This document shows positions 1 to 9,702 of a DNA stretch of 64,000 nucleotides, in pieces. Made by a program: the position numbers and the translations under genes. The notes under the pieces are model-generated. The model searched no databases and was not told where the DNA came from. It worked only from the letters and a program-made list of their open reading frames with translations. The stretch comes from Massilia aurea (lineage in GTDB: Bacteria > Pseudomonadota > Gammaproteobacteria > Burkholderiales > Burkholderiaceae_D). The DNA is taken from NCBI RefSeq assembly GCF_014200505.1, contig NZ_JACHBX010000005.1, forward strand, positions 397,065 to 461,064, given 5' to 3'. The stretch's first letter is position 1. Every line of letters begins with the position of its first letter.

Positions 1-66
1 GAGGTTGACCCCGCTCGTAGCTATTAAAAAAGATATCGAAGCTCATTGTTTACCTGTCTGTGGTGA

Positions 67-1074
67 TCACTCCGGAGGAGGCGTCGACAGGGCGAGGTCG
101 GGCGGGACCAGGTAGGTGAAGCTCTTCGGATCGAACATTACCTTCCACTTGCGCGCTTCGACCGCCTGGCCGTCCTGGCTGCCCGACAGCGTGACGGTGA
201 TTGGCGCTGGAATCGTGCCGTTGACGACGCCGACGCGGTAGCGCCAGCGCCGCTTGTCGCAGCGCAGCGGCTCTTCGGGTTCTTCGATATCCATCTCGGT
301 TTCGTCGACGCCGTGGCTACCCAAGTCGGGCGGGGTAGTGCTGTTGTAGGCATCATAGGCGGCCTTGACCTCGGCGCATGGCTGGGCCGGAACGTATTCG
401 CTCGAGCCCGGAAAAGCAGTCAGGATTGCGACGCTGTCCTTGTGCGGTGCCAGCACATTATTAGTCACCGTAACCGGCGAATGGTTCGGATCGCTTCCGG
501 TCTGGGTCTTGATCACCCAGCCCCAAAGGTTCTCGCTCAATGCTTCGAAGTAGACCTGTTCGGGTTGCACGGCGACGCTTGCACTGTACTGCACCTGCAA
601 ATTGGCTGCGGTCAGGTTGCCATCGCGTGTTTCGTTCGGTTGCACGTGGAACGCGCCGTAGCGCGCACGGTCACTGCCGTCGACGGCGACGCCGCTGGTC
701 ACGAAATACATCTCGTCGCCAATGGGGTTATCCGGGATTTTGACTTGCTGCACCACCCGCATGATGTAGGTGACGTCGTCGTCGTCGACATACACCCAGC
801 CCTTTTTCGCGGCCGAGTATTTGCCGTAGGCGTCGCCCATCACATCATCGATGACGGTCGCTTCATCGATGACAACGCGTTCGGGCGCTGGTGTGATGCT
901 GTTGTGATGGTAGATGGCGTAAGCGAACGTCAACAGCGCCAGCAAACCGACCGCAGCCAGCAGATACAGGAGCACGCGCAGCGAGCGGCGGCGCCCACGC
1001 CCGCTCCCGAGCGCCGCGGCATCAATCTCGCCTCCAGCCGGCGCAGGAGCCGGGTGTTCCTTCAGATCGTCCAT
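67..1074 (-). CDS. Hypothetical single-pass membrane protein
   Basis: I do not recognise this family. With the ATG at 1074 the product is 335 aa: a proline/alanine-rich cytoplasmic N-terminus, an arginine cluster (about residues 26-33), one hydrophobic helix (about 33-54), then a long soluble, probably periplasmic, domain. The soluble part has a beta-rich look (many V/T/Y alternations), two cysteines and an acidic stretch before the C-terminus. A GTG in frame at 1113 would add 13 residues. Neither start has a clear ribosome site, so the start is uncertain. The next gene upstream on the same strand is unknown because this gene faces the window's left edge with its 3' end. Confidence 0.6.
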   Translation of the reverse strand: MDDLKEHPAPAPAGGEIDAAALGSGRGRRRSLRVLLYLLAAVGLLALLTFAYAIYHHNSITPAPERVVIDEATVIDDVMGDAYGKYSAAKKGWVYVDDDDVTYIMRVVQQVKIPDNPIGDEMYFVTSGVAVDGSDRARYGAFHVQPNETRDGNLTAANLQVQYSASVAVQPEQVYFEALSENLWGWVIKTQTGSDPNHSPVTVTNNVLAPHKDSVAILTAFPGSSEYVPAQPCAEVKAAYDAYNSTTPPDLGSHGVDETEMDIEEPEEPLRCDKRRWRYRVGVVNGTIPAPITVTLSGSQDGQAVEARKWKVMFDPKSFTYLVPPDLALSTPPPE

Positions 1075-1294
1075 CGAGCCATCACGCAAATGAATAATGT
1101 TACTGATAATCACTCATTGTACGTTCAGTGCCAGGGTTTGAAACGGCATCCGTGCGCGGCTATGCACAGTGCTTGAACGCTTTGGGCAGGAGCAATGAAC
1201 GTGGTGTCGGAACACGCTGTCCCTCTGGAGTATCGTTGACTGCGACGGCCAGCGCGGTTCTGTCCCATGACGCGTCACTTCCCTTCACGCATAC

Positions 1295-1321
1295 AAAAAA
1301 CGCCGGGCGAACCCGGCGTTT
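1295..1321 (-). terminator. Intrinsic terminator after the chemotaxis receptor gene
   Basis: Read on the minus strand, a 9-bp GC-rich stem (AACGCCGGG with CCCGGCGTT) closes a 4-nt loop and is followed by a run of six T. It lies 25 bp past the stop codon of the receptor gene and fits rho-independent termination. Confidence 0.85.
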
Positions 1322-1345
1322 AACAACAACACAGCAGCCCCCGCC

Positions 1346-2959
1346 TTATGCCGCCTCGCGCATCCCCAGCGCTGGCCGCGCCGCGCTCTTGAGGGCCGGA
1401 CGCGCCTGCTGCGCTTCGAAGCGGAACGTCGACACCAGCTGCGACAGCGCCTTCGCCTGCTCCCGCATCGACGTCGATGCGGCGGCCGCTTCTTCGACCA
1501 GCGCTGCGTTCTGCTGCGTTACCTGGTCCATTTGCGCGATCGCCTGGTTCACCTGTTCGATGCCGGCTGACTGCTCCTGGCTGGCCATGGCGATGCCCGA
1601 CATGATGCTGGTCACGCGGCCGATGCTGTCGACGATTTCCTGCATCGTCGCGCCGGCATCCGACACCAGGCGGCTGCCTTCCTCGACCTTGGCGCTCGAG
1701 TCGCCGATCAGGGTCTTGATCTCTTTCGCTGCTGCGGCCGAACGCTGCGCCAGATTGCGCACTTCAGAGGCCACGACCGCGAAACCGCGGCCCTGTTCAC
1801 CGGCACGCGCTGCTTCGACTGCCGCGTTGAGCGCGAGGATATTGGTCTGGAACGCGATGCCGTCGATGACGCCGATGATGTCCACGATCTTCTTCGACGA
1901 ATCGGTGATGGCGTCCATCGTCTGGACGACGCGCCCGACCGTGTCGCCGCCGCGGCCGGCCACTTGCGAGGCGTTCTGCGCCAGCGTGTTGGCTTCGCGG
2001 GCGTTGTCCGCATTCTGGCGCACGGTCGAGGTCAACTCTTCCATCGACGATGCGGTTTCTTCCAGCGCGCCGGCCTGCTGCTCGGTGCGGGCCGACAGTT
2101 CGAGGTTGCCGGCCGAGATCTGGTCGGCCGCTTCGGCGATGGTTTCGGTACCGGTGCGCACCTGGCTGACGATGCCGACCAGGTTGTCGTTCATGTCCTT
2201 CAGGGCGCCCATCAGCGCGCCCGTCTCGTTCCTGCCCTGGACGACGATCTGGCTGCTCAGGTCGCCCGTGGCGACGGTCTGCGCGACCAGCACGGCTTCT
2301 TCGAGCGGGGTCGTGATGCGACGGCCGATCCACCAGGCGAACAGGCCGCCGCAGACCAGCGCGAGGGCGGCCAGCGTGACCTGCAGCTTCAGGCTCGTTG
2401 CGAAGCTCTCGTCGATCTTCACCGAATCGGCGGCCACGACGTCCTGCTGGAACTTGACGATGGCGCGCAGGCTGTCGAGATACGACTGCACGCGCGGCAG
2501 CATGTCGGTATTGAGGAAGTTGCGCACGGCCGCATCGTCGCCGGCCGCCTTCTGTGCCATCACGCTCTTGCGCGCCTTGCGGTAGCCTTCGCGCTGCTCG
2601 TCGACCTTGGCAAACAGGGCCATCGCGGCGGGGTTGTTCGCCAGGCTCGTGGTCAGTTCCTTGTGCACGACGTCCGAACGCTTGGACGATTCGGCGATCG
2701 CGTCGAGGAAGTATTTTTCATCGTTCGCATCGGCCATCTTGATCGCGGCGATCGTGCGCGCGGCGTTGGTCTCGATGATGGCCTGCCATTCCTGCAGCAG
2801 GGCGAGGCGGTGCAGGCTCTCGCCGGTCAGCTCGTCGGTCAGGTTTTCCGCTTTCTGCATCTGAAACTGGCCAATGCCAACCAGCAGCACCATCGCAGCG
2901 AGGATGGTGGCGAAGCCGCCGAGGATCAGCGTGCGGATCTTGAGATTTTGAAAGTTCAT
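1346..2959 (-). CDS. Methyl-accepting chemotaxis protein
   Basis: This is an inner-membrane chemoreceptor that would signal through CheW/CheA to the flagellar motor. The 537-aa product has an N-terminal helix (about 9-31), a periplasmic helical region of the four-helix-bundle type (about 35-190), a second membrane helix (about 190-212), a HAMP linker, and a cytoplasmic signalling domain. That domain carries the highly conserved hairpin around IAFQTNILALNAAVEAARAG. No CheR-tethering pentapeptide is visible at the C-terminus (ends MREAA). The start at 2959 is chosen because it gives a normal N-terminal anchor and is preceded by a GGA ribosome site. The longer open frame to 3187 adds an implausible Cys/Arg-rich extension. 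The ligand cannot be told from sequence. Confidence 0.95.
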   Translation of the reverse strand: MNFQNLKIRTLILGGFATILAAMVLLVGIGQFQMQKAENLTDELTGESLHRLALLQEWQAIIETNAARTIAAIKMADANDEKYFLDAIAESSKRSDVVHKELTTSLANNPAAMALFAKVDEQREGYRKARKSVMAQKAAGDDAAVRNFLNTDMLPRVQSYLDSLRAIVKFQQDVVAADSVKIDESFATSLKLQVTLAALALVCGGLFAWWIGRRITTPLEEAVLVAQTVATGDLSSQIVVQGRNETGALMGALKDMNDNLVGIVSQVRTGTETIAEAADQISAGNLELSARTEQQAGALEETASSMEELTSTVRQNADNAREANTLAQNASQVAGRGGDTVGRVVQTMDAITDSSKKIVDIIGVIDGIAFQTNILALNAAVEAARAGEQGRGFAVVASEVRNLAQRSAAAAKEIKTLIGDSSAKVEEGSRLVSDAGATMQEIVDSIGRVTSIMSGIAMASQEQSAGIEQVNQAIAQMDQVTQQNAALVEEAAAASTSMREQAKALSQLVSTFRFEAQQARPALKSAARPALGMREAA

Positions 2960-3212
2960 GAAATTCCGTCTATCGGTGAAAAGCAAAATTCGTGGCATAC
3001 AAAGTATTGCCACAAGGCATTGCATTTTCACAGATTCGGAACAGAAAATCCGGAAAAATTGTGCGAAGCACAATGACTTTCGCGGAATGTGGCGCGCTGT
3101 GTACGCGTTGTGCACGCGCTGTAATGACGAAGTTTTCGCAGTACGTGCACCCTGAAACGTTTGACGCTGCCAGGGTGGCAGCGTCATTGTTCAGGCACCG
3201 GCCGGCGAACGA

Positions 3213-4178
3213 TCAGCGCGACTTGACGAACGGCTTGCCCAGCGCCTTGGGCGCCACCGACTTGGCCATCAGGCCCGCCAGCACGACCACGGTAACGATG
3301 TACGGAATCATCTGGATCAGCGAACCCGGGATGCGGCCCACGACCGGCAGGTCGACGCCTTCGATCTGGATCTGCACCGCGGCAAAGAAGCCGAACATCA
3401 TGCAACCGAGCACCGTGTGCACGGGGCGCCAGTTGCCGAACACCAGCGCCGTCAGTGCCAGGTAGCCGGCGCCGGCCGACATGTCGCGCAAGAAGAAGCC
3501 GCTCTGGACGATCGACAGGTAGGCGCCCGAGAACGAGCACAGCACGCCGGCGATGATCATCGCCGTGTAGCGGGTGCGCTGGACCGAGATGCCGGCCGCG
3601 TCCGCCGCATGCGGGTTTTCGCCACAGGCGCGCAGGCGCAGGCCGAAGCGGCTGTAGAACAGCACCCAATGCACGATCGGGAGCAGGGCGAAGGCCAGGT
3701 ACACCAGCACCGAGTGCCCGCCGATCAGGCTGCCGTAGACCCAGCCCAGCACCGGCACGTCGGCCACCAGTTCGGTCCCAGGCAGGATCACGCTCGCCAG
3801 GCGCGCCTCGCCGAGGTCCGGCGTGCGCCCGCCCTGCTGGAAGAAGTACTGGGCGACGACGAACGTCAGTCCGCTCATCGCGATATTGATCGCGATGCCG
3901 GCCACGAGCTGGTTGCCCTTTTGCGTGATCGAGACGAAGGCCTGGATCAGTGCCAGCACGACGGAGGCGACGATGCCGGCCGCGATGCCCAGCCACGGAT
4001 CCTGGTAGGTGTAGGCAACGCCGGCCGAGACGAAGGCCGACGCGAGGATCTTGCCTTCGAGGCCGATGTCGACCACGCCGCTGCGCTCGGCGAACAGGCC
4101 GGCCATGGCCGCGAACATCAGCACCGGCGCGTTGCGGATGGTGGAGACGACGATACTGGCGAACTGGAAGTCTTCCAT
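3213..4178 (-). CDS. ABC transporter permease, BMP-type (nucleoside) importer, second permease
   Basis: Polytopic permease of 321 aa in the BPD_transp_2 family (RbsC/NupQ/YufQ-like). The N-terminal RNAPVLMFAAMAGLFAERSG and the following VVDIGLEGKI are typical of the smaller permease in basic-membrane-protein importers. It pairs with the permease directly upstream (3-bp gap) to form the membrane pore, with the ATPase and periplasmic binding protein encoded further up. An AAGGGAT ribosome site precedes the ATG. Characterised relatives import guanosine or other nucleosides. Nucleosides fit the salvage genes at 20-30 kb, but the substrate is inferred. Confidence 0.9.
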   Translation of the reverse strand: MEDFQFASIVVSTIRNAPVLMFAAMAGLFAERSGVVDIGLEGKILASAFVSAGVAYTYQDPWLGIAAGIVASVVLALIQAFVSITQKGNQLVAGIAINIAMSGLTFVVAQYFFQQGGRTPDLGEARLASVILPGTELVADVPVLGWVYGSLIGGHSVLVYLAFALLPIVHWVLFYSRFGLRLRACGENPHAADAAGISVQRTRYTAMIIAGVLCSFSGAYLSIVQSGFFLRDMSAGAGYLALTALVFGNWRPVHTVLGCMMFGFFAAVQIQIEGVDLPVVGRIPGSLIQMIPYIVTVVVLAGLMAKSVAPKALGKPFVKSR

Positions 4179-4181
4179 GGC

Positions 4182-5288
4182 TTATCCCTTGCTTGCGCCG
4201 TTGTTGGAGCGTGTTGCGTTGATCAGTTTGAGTACCGCCGGCGCGTACATGTTTTCCATGGCGCCGCAGAACAGGATGATCAGGCCCTGGATGAAAATGA
4301 AGGTCTCTTGCGGGATGTTCGGTTTTTCCAGCGACAGGTCGAACCCGCCCTGGATCAGCGCGCCGAACAGGATGGACGAGAGCAGGATGCCCACCGGATG
4401 CTGGCGGCCCATCAGCGCAATCGCGATGCCGATGAAGCCTGCCCCGGCCGGGAAGTTCAGGCTCAGGTAGTGGGTCGAGCCGAGGATCGAGTTCACGGCC
4501 GCCAGGCCCGCCAGGGCGCCCGAGATCAGCATCGCAATGATGATCGTGCGGCTGATCCGCACGCCCGCATAGTGCGCGGCGTGGGCGTTCAGGCCCGTCG
4601 CCTGCAGGCGGTAGCCCCAGCTCGAACGCGACACGGCCACCCAGTAGACAACCAGCGCGACCAGGGCCAGGATAAAGGCCAGATTCAGCGGCGTGCTCTC
4701 GCCGAAGAACGGCAGCCAGTTCGACAGCAGCGGGATCGCGGCAGCGTCGGTGAAGGTGCGGCTGGCCGGGTTCTGGTCGCCCTCGGGGATCATGTACTTG
4801 ACGATGATGAAGTTCATCAGGCCGGCGGCGATGAAGTTGAACATGATGGTCGTGACCACCACGTGGCTGCCGCGCTTGGCCTGCAGGTAGCCCGGCAGGA
4901 AGGCCCAGGCGGCACCGAAGACGGCGCTGGCAACGATCGCCAGCGGGATCAGCAGCCACGGCGAGAGCGTCGCGTCGAACGCCAGCATCGCCAGCGTCAG
5001 GCCCAGGCCACCCAGATACATCTGGCCTTCGGCGCCGATGTTGAACAGGCCCGCCTTCATCGCGATCGACACGGCCAGGCCGGTAAACACGAAGGTCGAC
5101 GCGTAGAACAGCGTGTAGCTCAGGCCTTCCGGATTGATGACGGCGCTGTTGACGAGGATTTGCAGCGACTCGACCGGGCTTTCGCCCAGCAGATGGATCA
5201 CGAGCGCCGCGACCAGCAGGGCAGAGAGCAGATTCAGGACCGGCAGGACAAAGCCCGAGGCCCAGCGTGGGAGTTCAGTGGTTTTCAT
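4182..5288 (-). CDS. ABC transporter permease, BMP-type (nucleoside) importer, first permease
   Basis: Permease of 368 aa in the NupP/YufP family, with an N-terminal hydrophobic helix and about eight to ten membrane segments. The stretch LFNIGAEGQMYLGGLG matches the coupling region of this family, where NIGAEGQ contacts the ATPase. Its start overlaps the stop of the ATPase gene by 4 bp (ATGA, 5285-5288), showing translational coupling. It forms the heteromeric channel with the 321-aa permease just downstream. Confidence 0.9.
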   Translation of the reverse strand: MKTTELPRWASGFVLPVLNLLSALLVAALVIHLLGESPVESLQILVNSAVINPEGLSYTLFYASTFVFTGLAVSIAMKAGLFNIGAEGQMYLGGLGLTLAMLAFDATLSPWLLIPLAIVASAVFGAAWAFLPGYLQAKRGSHVVVTTIMFNFIAAGLMNFIIVKYMIPEGDQNPASRTFTDAAAIPLLSNWLPFFGESTPLNLAFILALVALVVYWVAVSRSSWGYRLQATGLNAHAAHYAGVRISRTIIIAMLISGALAGLAAVNSILGSTHYLSLNFPAGAGFIGIAIALMGRQHPVGILLSSILFGALIQGGFDLSLEKPNIPQETFIFIQGLIILFCGAMENMYAPAVLKLINATRSNNGASKG

Positions 5289-6814
5289 GATTTGTGCATC
5301 CCGCCCATCAACAGGCCAATGCGGGTCGTGTCGAATTCGTCGATCGGCAATTCGCCGGTAATGCGCCCGCCCGACATCACGATGATGCGGTCCGCCAGCG
5401 CGCGCACTTCTTCCAGCTCGGTGGAGACCAGCAGGATCGCGACGCCCTCGTCGCGCAGGCGCAGCAACTGCGTGTGGATGCTCTCGATGGTGCCGATGTC
5501 CACGCCGCGCGTGGGCTGGCCCACCAGCAGCAGCTTGGGCGCCGCAGAGACCTCACGCGCGATGACGACCTTCTGCTGATTGCCGCCCGAGAGCAAGCCG
5601 ATGCGCACGTTGGGGTCTTTCGGGCGCACATCGAAGGCCTCCAGCAAATGGGCGCAGCGCTTGGCAATGGCGTCGAAATCGAACAGGCCCATGCCTTTCG
5701 TGACGCGCTCCTGGTAGCCGAACACGGTGTTCTGCATGACCGAGAAATCCTTGATCACGCCGTCGCGCAGGCGGTCTTCCGGCACGTGGCCGATGCCCAT
5801 GTCGCGCAATTCGGCGGGCAGGCCGTCGGCGTTCGAGCGGCCGGCCCAGGGCAGAGGCTTGCCTTCCACAGCCACGGTGCCGGACGTCGGCAGGCGCATG
5901 CCCGACAGGATGTGCATCAGCTCGCTCTGGCCATTGCCCGACACGCCGGCAATGGCGACGATCTCGCCGGCGCGCACCGAGAGGGCGATGTCGCCCAGCA
6001 GCTGCACGCCGTTGGCGTCTTTCAGTTGCAGGTTCTCGACCTGCAGCACCGGGGCGCCCGGCGCATACGGTTTGCGCGGCAGGTTGCCTTCGATCGGACG
6101 GCCGACCATCATATTGGCCAGCTGCTCCTTGCTGGTGTCGACCGTGGCGACGGCGCCGGCCAGGCGGCCGGCGCGCATCACGGTCACCTGGTCGGTGATG
6201 TCCATGATCTCGCCCAGCTTGTGGGTGATCAGGATGATGGTCTTGCCCTGTTCCTTGAACAGCCGCAGGATGTCGAACAGCGATGCGATTTCCTGCGTGG
6301 TGAGCACGGCGGTCGGCTCGTCCAGGATCAGGATCTCGGCGCTGCGGTAGATCTGCTTGAGGATTTCGACGCGCTGCTGCGCGCCCACCGACAGGTCGGA
6401 AATCACGGCCAGCGGATCGACGTCGAGGTGGTAGCGCGCGCAGATCTCGCGCAGCTTCACTTCCGTCTCGCGGCGTTTCTTCGACAGCTTGAAGGCGCCT
6501 TCGGCCCCAAGCATCACGTTGTCGAGCACCGTCATGTTCTCGACCAGCATGAAGTGCTGGTGGACCATGCCGATGCCAAGGGCGATGGCTTCCTGGCTCG
6601 AGCGGATCTGCTGCTCCTTGCCGTTGATGACGAGCTGCCCGCTGTCGGCATGGTAGTAGCCGTACAGGATGCTCATCAGGGTGGATTTGCCCGCGCCATT
6701 TTCGCCGATCACACCATGGATCGAACCCTTGGCGATCGAGAAGCTGACGTCGGCGTTCGCCTGCACCGGCCCGAAGGCCTTGCTCACGTTGCGAAATTCT
6801 ACGGCTGGCTGCAT
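5285..6814 (-). CDS. ABC transporter ATP-binding protein, tandem ATPase (nucleoside/sugar type)
   Basis: Energises the BMP-type importer. The 509-aa protein has two ABC ATPase domains as in RbsA/NupO. The first has Walker A GENGAGKST (about 34-42), a signature region LSVGAQQRVEI and Walker B ILILDEPTAVL. The second has a relaxed P-loop (GVSGNGQSEL) and a clear signature LSGGNQQKVVIARE, the asymmetric pattern typical of this class. The ATG at 6814 is chosen because the protein then begins MQPAVEFRNVSKAFG, like relatives. A TTG at 6853 would add 13 residues; neither has a strong ribosome site. Confidence 0.92.
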   Translation of the reverse strand: MQPAVEFRNVSKAFGPVQANADVSFSIAKGSIHGVIGENGAGKSTLMSILYGYYHADSGQLVINGKEQQIRSSQEAIALGIGMVHQHFMLVENMTVLDNVMLGAEGAFKLSKKRRETEVKLREICARYHLDVDPLAVISDLSVGAQQRVEILKQIYRSAEILILDEPTAVLTTQEIASLFDILRLFKEQGKTIILITHKLGEIMDITDQVTVMRAGRLAGAVATVDTSKEQLANMMVGRPIEGNLPRKPYAPGAPVLQVENLQLKDANGVQLLGDIALSVRAGEIVAIAGVSGNGQSELMHILSGMRLPTSGTVAVEGKPLPWAGRSNADGLPAELRDMGIGHVPEDRLRDGVIKDFSVMQNTVFGYQERVTKGMGLFDFDAIAKRCAHLLEAFDVRPKDPNVRIGLLSGGNQQKVVIAREVSAAPKLLLVGQPTRGVDIGTIESIHTQLLRLRDEGVAILLVSTELEEVRALADRIIVMSGGRITGELPIDEFDTTRIGLLMGGMHKS

Positions 6815-6910
6815 TGCGATCTGTCGTAAAAAGGAAGTGTGCTTATCATTCAAAAGCGCGCCGGACCGGTAATCAACCGGCGCGGCGCGCTTCGAATGGA
6901 ATGAAGGTGA

Positions 6911-7927
6911 TCAGACCGGGCAGGAACTGCCGGCGCGGTAATCGATGACCTTGATCTTGCCGTTGATGATGTCCTGGCGTACGCCGTTGACGCGCTTTTC
7001 GATTTCCGGCGTGACGACCGCGCGGTTATCCTTGTCGAGCACCCAGTCGACGCCGCCTTCTTTCAGGCCCTTGTAGGTGACGCCTGCTTTCCAGGTGCCT
7101 TTCTTGACTGCCATGAACGAGTCATACACGGCCACGTCGACGCGCTTGACCATCGAGGTCAGCATCGTGCCCGGGTGCAGGTAGTTCTGGTTCGAGTCGA
7201 CGCCCACGGCCAGCTTGCCCTTGGTCTTGGCCATCTGCAGCGCGCCCATGCCGCTGCCGCCGGCCACGGCGAAGACCACGTCCACGCCACGGTCAAATTG
7301 CGCGCGTGCCAGTTCGCCGCCTTTGGCCGGGTCGTTCCAGGCTGCTGCCGTGGTGCCGACCATGTTCTGGATGATTTCCGCTTTTGGTGCCTGCGCCTTT
7401 GCGCCCTGGCCATAGCCGCAAGCGAATGCGCGGATCAGCGGAATGTCCATGCCGCCGACAAAGCCGAGCTTCTTGGTCTTGGACGCCATGGCCGATGCCA
7501 CGCCGACCAGATACGCGCCTTCCTGCTCCTTGAACATCACCGATTCGATATTCGGGCCTTGCGCCACGCTGTCGATCAAGATGAAGCGCACGTTCGGGAA
7601 TTCACGGGCGACTTTTTGCACGGCCTGGGTTTGCGAGAAACCGATGGCGGCGATCAGGTCGACCTTCTTGCGCGCCAGACCGCGCATGACTTGCTCGGCC
7701 TGGGTATCACTATTGGCCTGGACCTCGAACACCTTCACGCCGGTCTCTTTCGAGAAGCGCTGCAGGCCCTCGAAGGCCGACTGGTTGAACGACTTGTCGA
7801 ACTTGCCGCCCGCATCGTAGACCATGCCGAATTTCGGCGCGGCGATCGGTGCGGTCGATGGCGCTGCCAGCGCGCTGCCGGCAAGGCACATGGCCGCCAC
7901 GGTGATGCTGAGTTGCTTGAATTTCAT
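6911..7927 (-). CDS. BMP family periplasmic substrate-binding protein
   Basis: Binding protein of the importer encoded downstream. The 338-aa product has a cleavable signal peptide (about residues 1-21, ending ALA-A) without a lipobox cysteine, so it should be a soluble periplasmic protein. The mature part has family motifs KFGMVYDAGGKFDKSFNQSA, VRFILIDSVA and the GGMDIPLIRAF region. PnrA/BmpA and Med relatives bind purine nucleosides. The ATG at 7927 has an AGGAG site 7 bp upstream; the longer open frame to 7966 lacks a signal peptide start. Gene order BMP-ATPase-permease-permease is complete and standard. Confidence 0.93.
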   Translation of the reverse strand: MKFKQLSITVAAMCLAGSALAAPSTAPIAAPKFGMVYDAGGKFDKSFNQSAFEGLQRFSKETGVKVFEVQANSDTQAEQVMRGLARKKVDLIAAIGFSQTQAVQKVAREFPNVRFILIDSVAQGPNIESVMFKEQEGAYLVGVASAMASKTKKLGFVGGMDIPLIRAFACGYGQGAKAQAPKAEIIQNMVGTTAAAWNDPAKGGELARAQFDRGVDVVFAVAGGSGMGALQMAKTKGKLAVGVDSNQNYLHPGTMLTSMVKRVDVAVYDSFMAVKKGTWKAGVTYKGLKEGGVDWVLDKDNRAVVTPEIEKRVNGVRQDIINGKIKVIDYRAGSSCPV

Positions 7928-8172
7928 GGTTGAGCTCCTGGAATAGCGATATTGTACCCGCCGCATGCCTTGCGATGGGATCGGCTGCGCGATTGTCGCA
8001 GCACGGCGCCGTGCAAGTGGTTACGGTTTGTATCTGGGGAGGGTCGTTGAGGCCAGGCCCGCGCCCTTCGGGCACAAGCTGTCAAATATGCATCAAGCTG
8101 CAAGTTGATGACAAATACGATTTTACTTCCCAATTTATTCGCTGGAAATATAAATGCTGACAAATTCGGCGA

Positions 8173-9111
8173 TTATTTTGCGGTGAGGGCCAGATCGGGC
8201 GCTGCCGCCGTCGTTTCGACGGGTGGCGTGGCATTGGCCACGGCATCGGCCACGGCAGCAGCAGCGGCCGGCGTCACCGGCGCGCTGAACTGGCGCGTGA
8301 GGAAACCGGCGACCATGTCGTGCGTCGCTTCCAGATACGGGATGGTCATGTGGTCGGAATCCGGCACCACTTCGTCGGCCACCAGCGCGCCCAGCTTGGC
8401 CACCAGGAGGTCGGTGTGGAAATGGGGCACGACGTCGTCGCTGGCGGCGCGCAGCACGTAGGTAGGCGCCTTGAGCATCGGTGCGTACTTGATTGACTCG
8501 AAGCGGTGGCGCAGCATGTACTCGATGGGCATCACGCGGAAGCGCCGCTTGGCAATCGCCAGGATCGAATCGTACGGCGTGATCAGCACGACCGAATGCG
8601 CGGGGCGTTCGCGCGCCACCTGTACGGCGACACCGGAGCCCAGGCTGCGGCCGACCACGGCGATGCGCTGCGGGTCGACCTGGCCGCGTGTGGCGAGCCA
8701 GTCGTAGAGCAGGGCGCCGTCCTCGATCATGTGGATCTCGGCCGGGATGCCTTGCGAGTCGCCATAGCCGCGGTAATTCATCGCCAGCACGGTCATGTTG
8801 GGAAACAGCTTGCCGGCGTCGCGCGCGACCCACGACACTTCTTCGGAGCGTCCGCCGAAGTACAGCACGGCAGGGCGCGGGCCGGGAATGACGGGCGTCA
8901 TCAGCCAGCCGGCCAGGCGCGTGCCGTCCTTGGCGCGCAAGACGACAGGGCGGGTGCGGTGACCGCTTGAACGGGGACTTTTCACTTCGCGTTCGAGCGT
9001 CGGATTGAACACAAGGCGGCGCTGGTTGGCCGCGACGGCAGCGGTCAGGCCCAGCCACAGCATGCTGGCCAGTCCAGTGAGTCCCGCCGCCATTTTTTTC
9101 GAGGTGTCCAT
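8173..9111 (-). CDS. Membrane-anchored alpha/beta hydrolase
   Basis: A 312-aa serine hydrolase. An N-terminal hydrophobic helix (about 8-27) probably anchors it in the inner membrane. The catalytic domain has an oxyanion-type YFGGRSEE stretch, the nucleophile elbow VVGRSLGSGVA (G-x-S-x-G) and a late D/H pair (SDHMTIPYLEATHD) that supplies the histidine. The pattern resembles the BEM46/YfhR-like hydrolases annotated as lysophospholipase-type or esterase; the substrate is unknown. The start at 9111 gives the expected anchor; the open frame to 9174 adds an arginine-rich extension. The C-terminus is alanine-rich. Confidence 0.82.
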   Translation of the reverse strand: MDTSKKMAAGLTGLASMLWLGLTAAVAANQRRLVFNPTLEREVKSPRSSGHRTRPVVLRAKDGTRLAGWLMTPVIPGPRPAVLYFGGRSEEVSWVARDAGKLFPNMTVLAMNYRGYGDSQGIPAEIHMIEDGALLYDWLATRGQVDPQRIAVVGRSLGSGVAVQVARERPAHSVVLITPYDSILAIAKRRFRVMPIEYMLRHRFESIKYAPMLKAPTYVLRAASDDVVPHFHTDLLVAKLGALVADEVVPDSDHMTIPYLEATHDMVAGFLTRQFSAPVTPAAAAAVADAVANATPPVETTAAAPDLALTAK

Positions 9112-9322
9112 GCTTGCAAGTCTACGCCTGCTGTCGAGTTTTGTTCTTAGAGGCATTCTTCTATGCATGGTCAATGATGGTTTGTCAGCCTAAAAAGTTG
9201 TTTTATTCCAACATGGCAGAGGCTGCCCTATGGTAGCGATGCCGGACGGCACGCTTGCGCCGCCGGTTTGGGTTTCCGGTAGGATTGATGCATCCGGCCA
9301 CGTGCCATCTCCTGGAGTCTTT

Positions 9323-9625
9323 GTGCATTTTCTTCTGACCTATGATCTGGCCCCCGACTATCTCGAACGTCGCGGTGAATTTCGCGACGCCCACCTGGCG
9401 CTGGCGTGGGAAGCGCAGGAGCGTGGCGAGCTGATTCTTGCCGGTGCCATGGCCGAGCCGGCCGACAAGGCCGTCCTCGTGTTCGACTGCGAGACCGCAG
9501 AGCTGGTGCAGCTGTTCGCGGCGCGCGACCCGTACGTGCTCAATGGCCTCGTGCGCGCCTTCCACGTGCGCCAGTGGAATACGGTGGTCGGTGACCTGGC
9601 GACCAATCCCGTCCGGCCCGGCTAA
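9323..9625 (+). CDS. YciI family protein
   Basis: Small dimeric alpha/beta protein of about 100 aa. It begins HFLLTYDLAPDYLERRGEFRDAHL and contains ERGELILAGAM and RDPYVLNGLVRAFHVRQWN, the classic YciI layout with the conserved histidine and the DPY...GL segment. The GTG at 9323 has a GGAG site 6 bp upstream and starts exactly at the domain; an ATG at 9230 would add 31 non-conserved residues. YciI proteins have no settled general role, and some relatives have weak hydrolase or dehydrochlorinase activity. It precedes the transporter pair by 77 bp. Confidence 0.85.
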   Translation: MHFLLTYDLAPDYLERRGEFRDAHLALAWEAQERGELILAGAMAEPADKAVLVFDCETAELVQLFAARDPYVLNGLVRAFHVRQWNTVVGDLATNPVRPG

Positions 9626-9702
9626 CCTTCATCCGACATTCGCCTCGGCGCCCCATGAACATCGGGTAAGATTGCCCGCGTTTATCACCGCCGGGGAAAG
9701 CA

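Noticed and set aside
3417..5579. 720-aa open frame antisense to the two permease genes
   Set aside because: It is rich in H, R, D and Q, without motifs, and mirrors GC-rich third positions of the real minus-strand genes. Other long antisense frames (5294-6829, 48125-50425, 54328-56445, 58438-60327) were rejected for the same reason.
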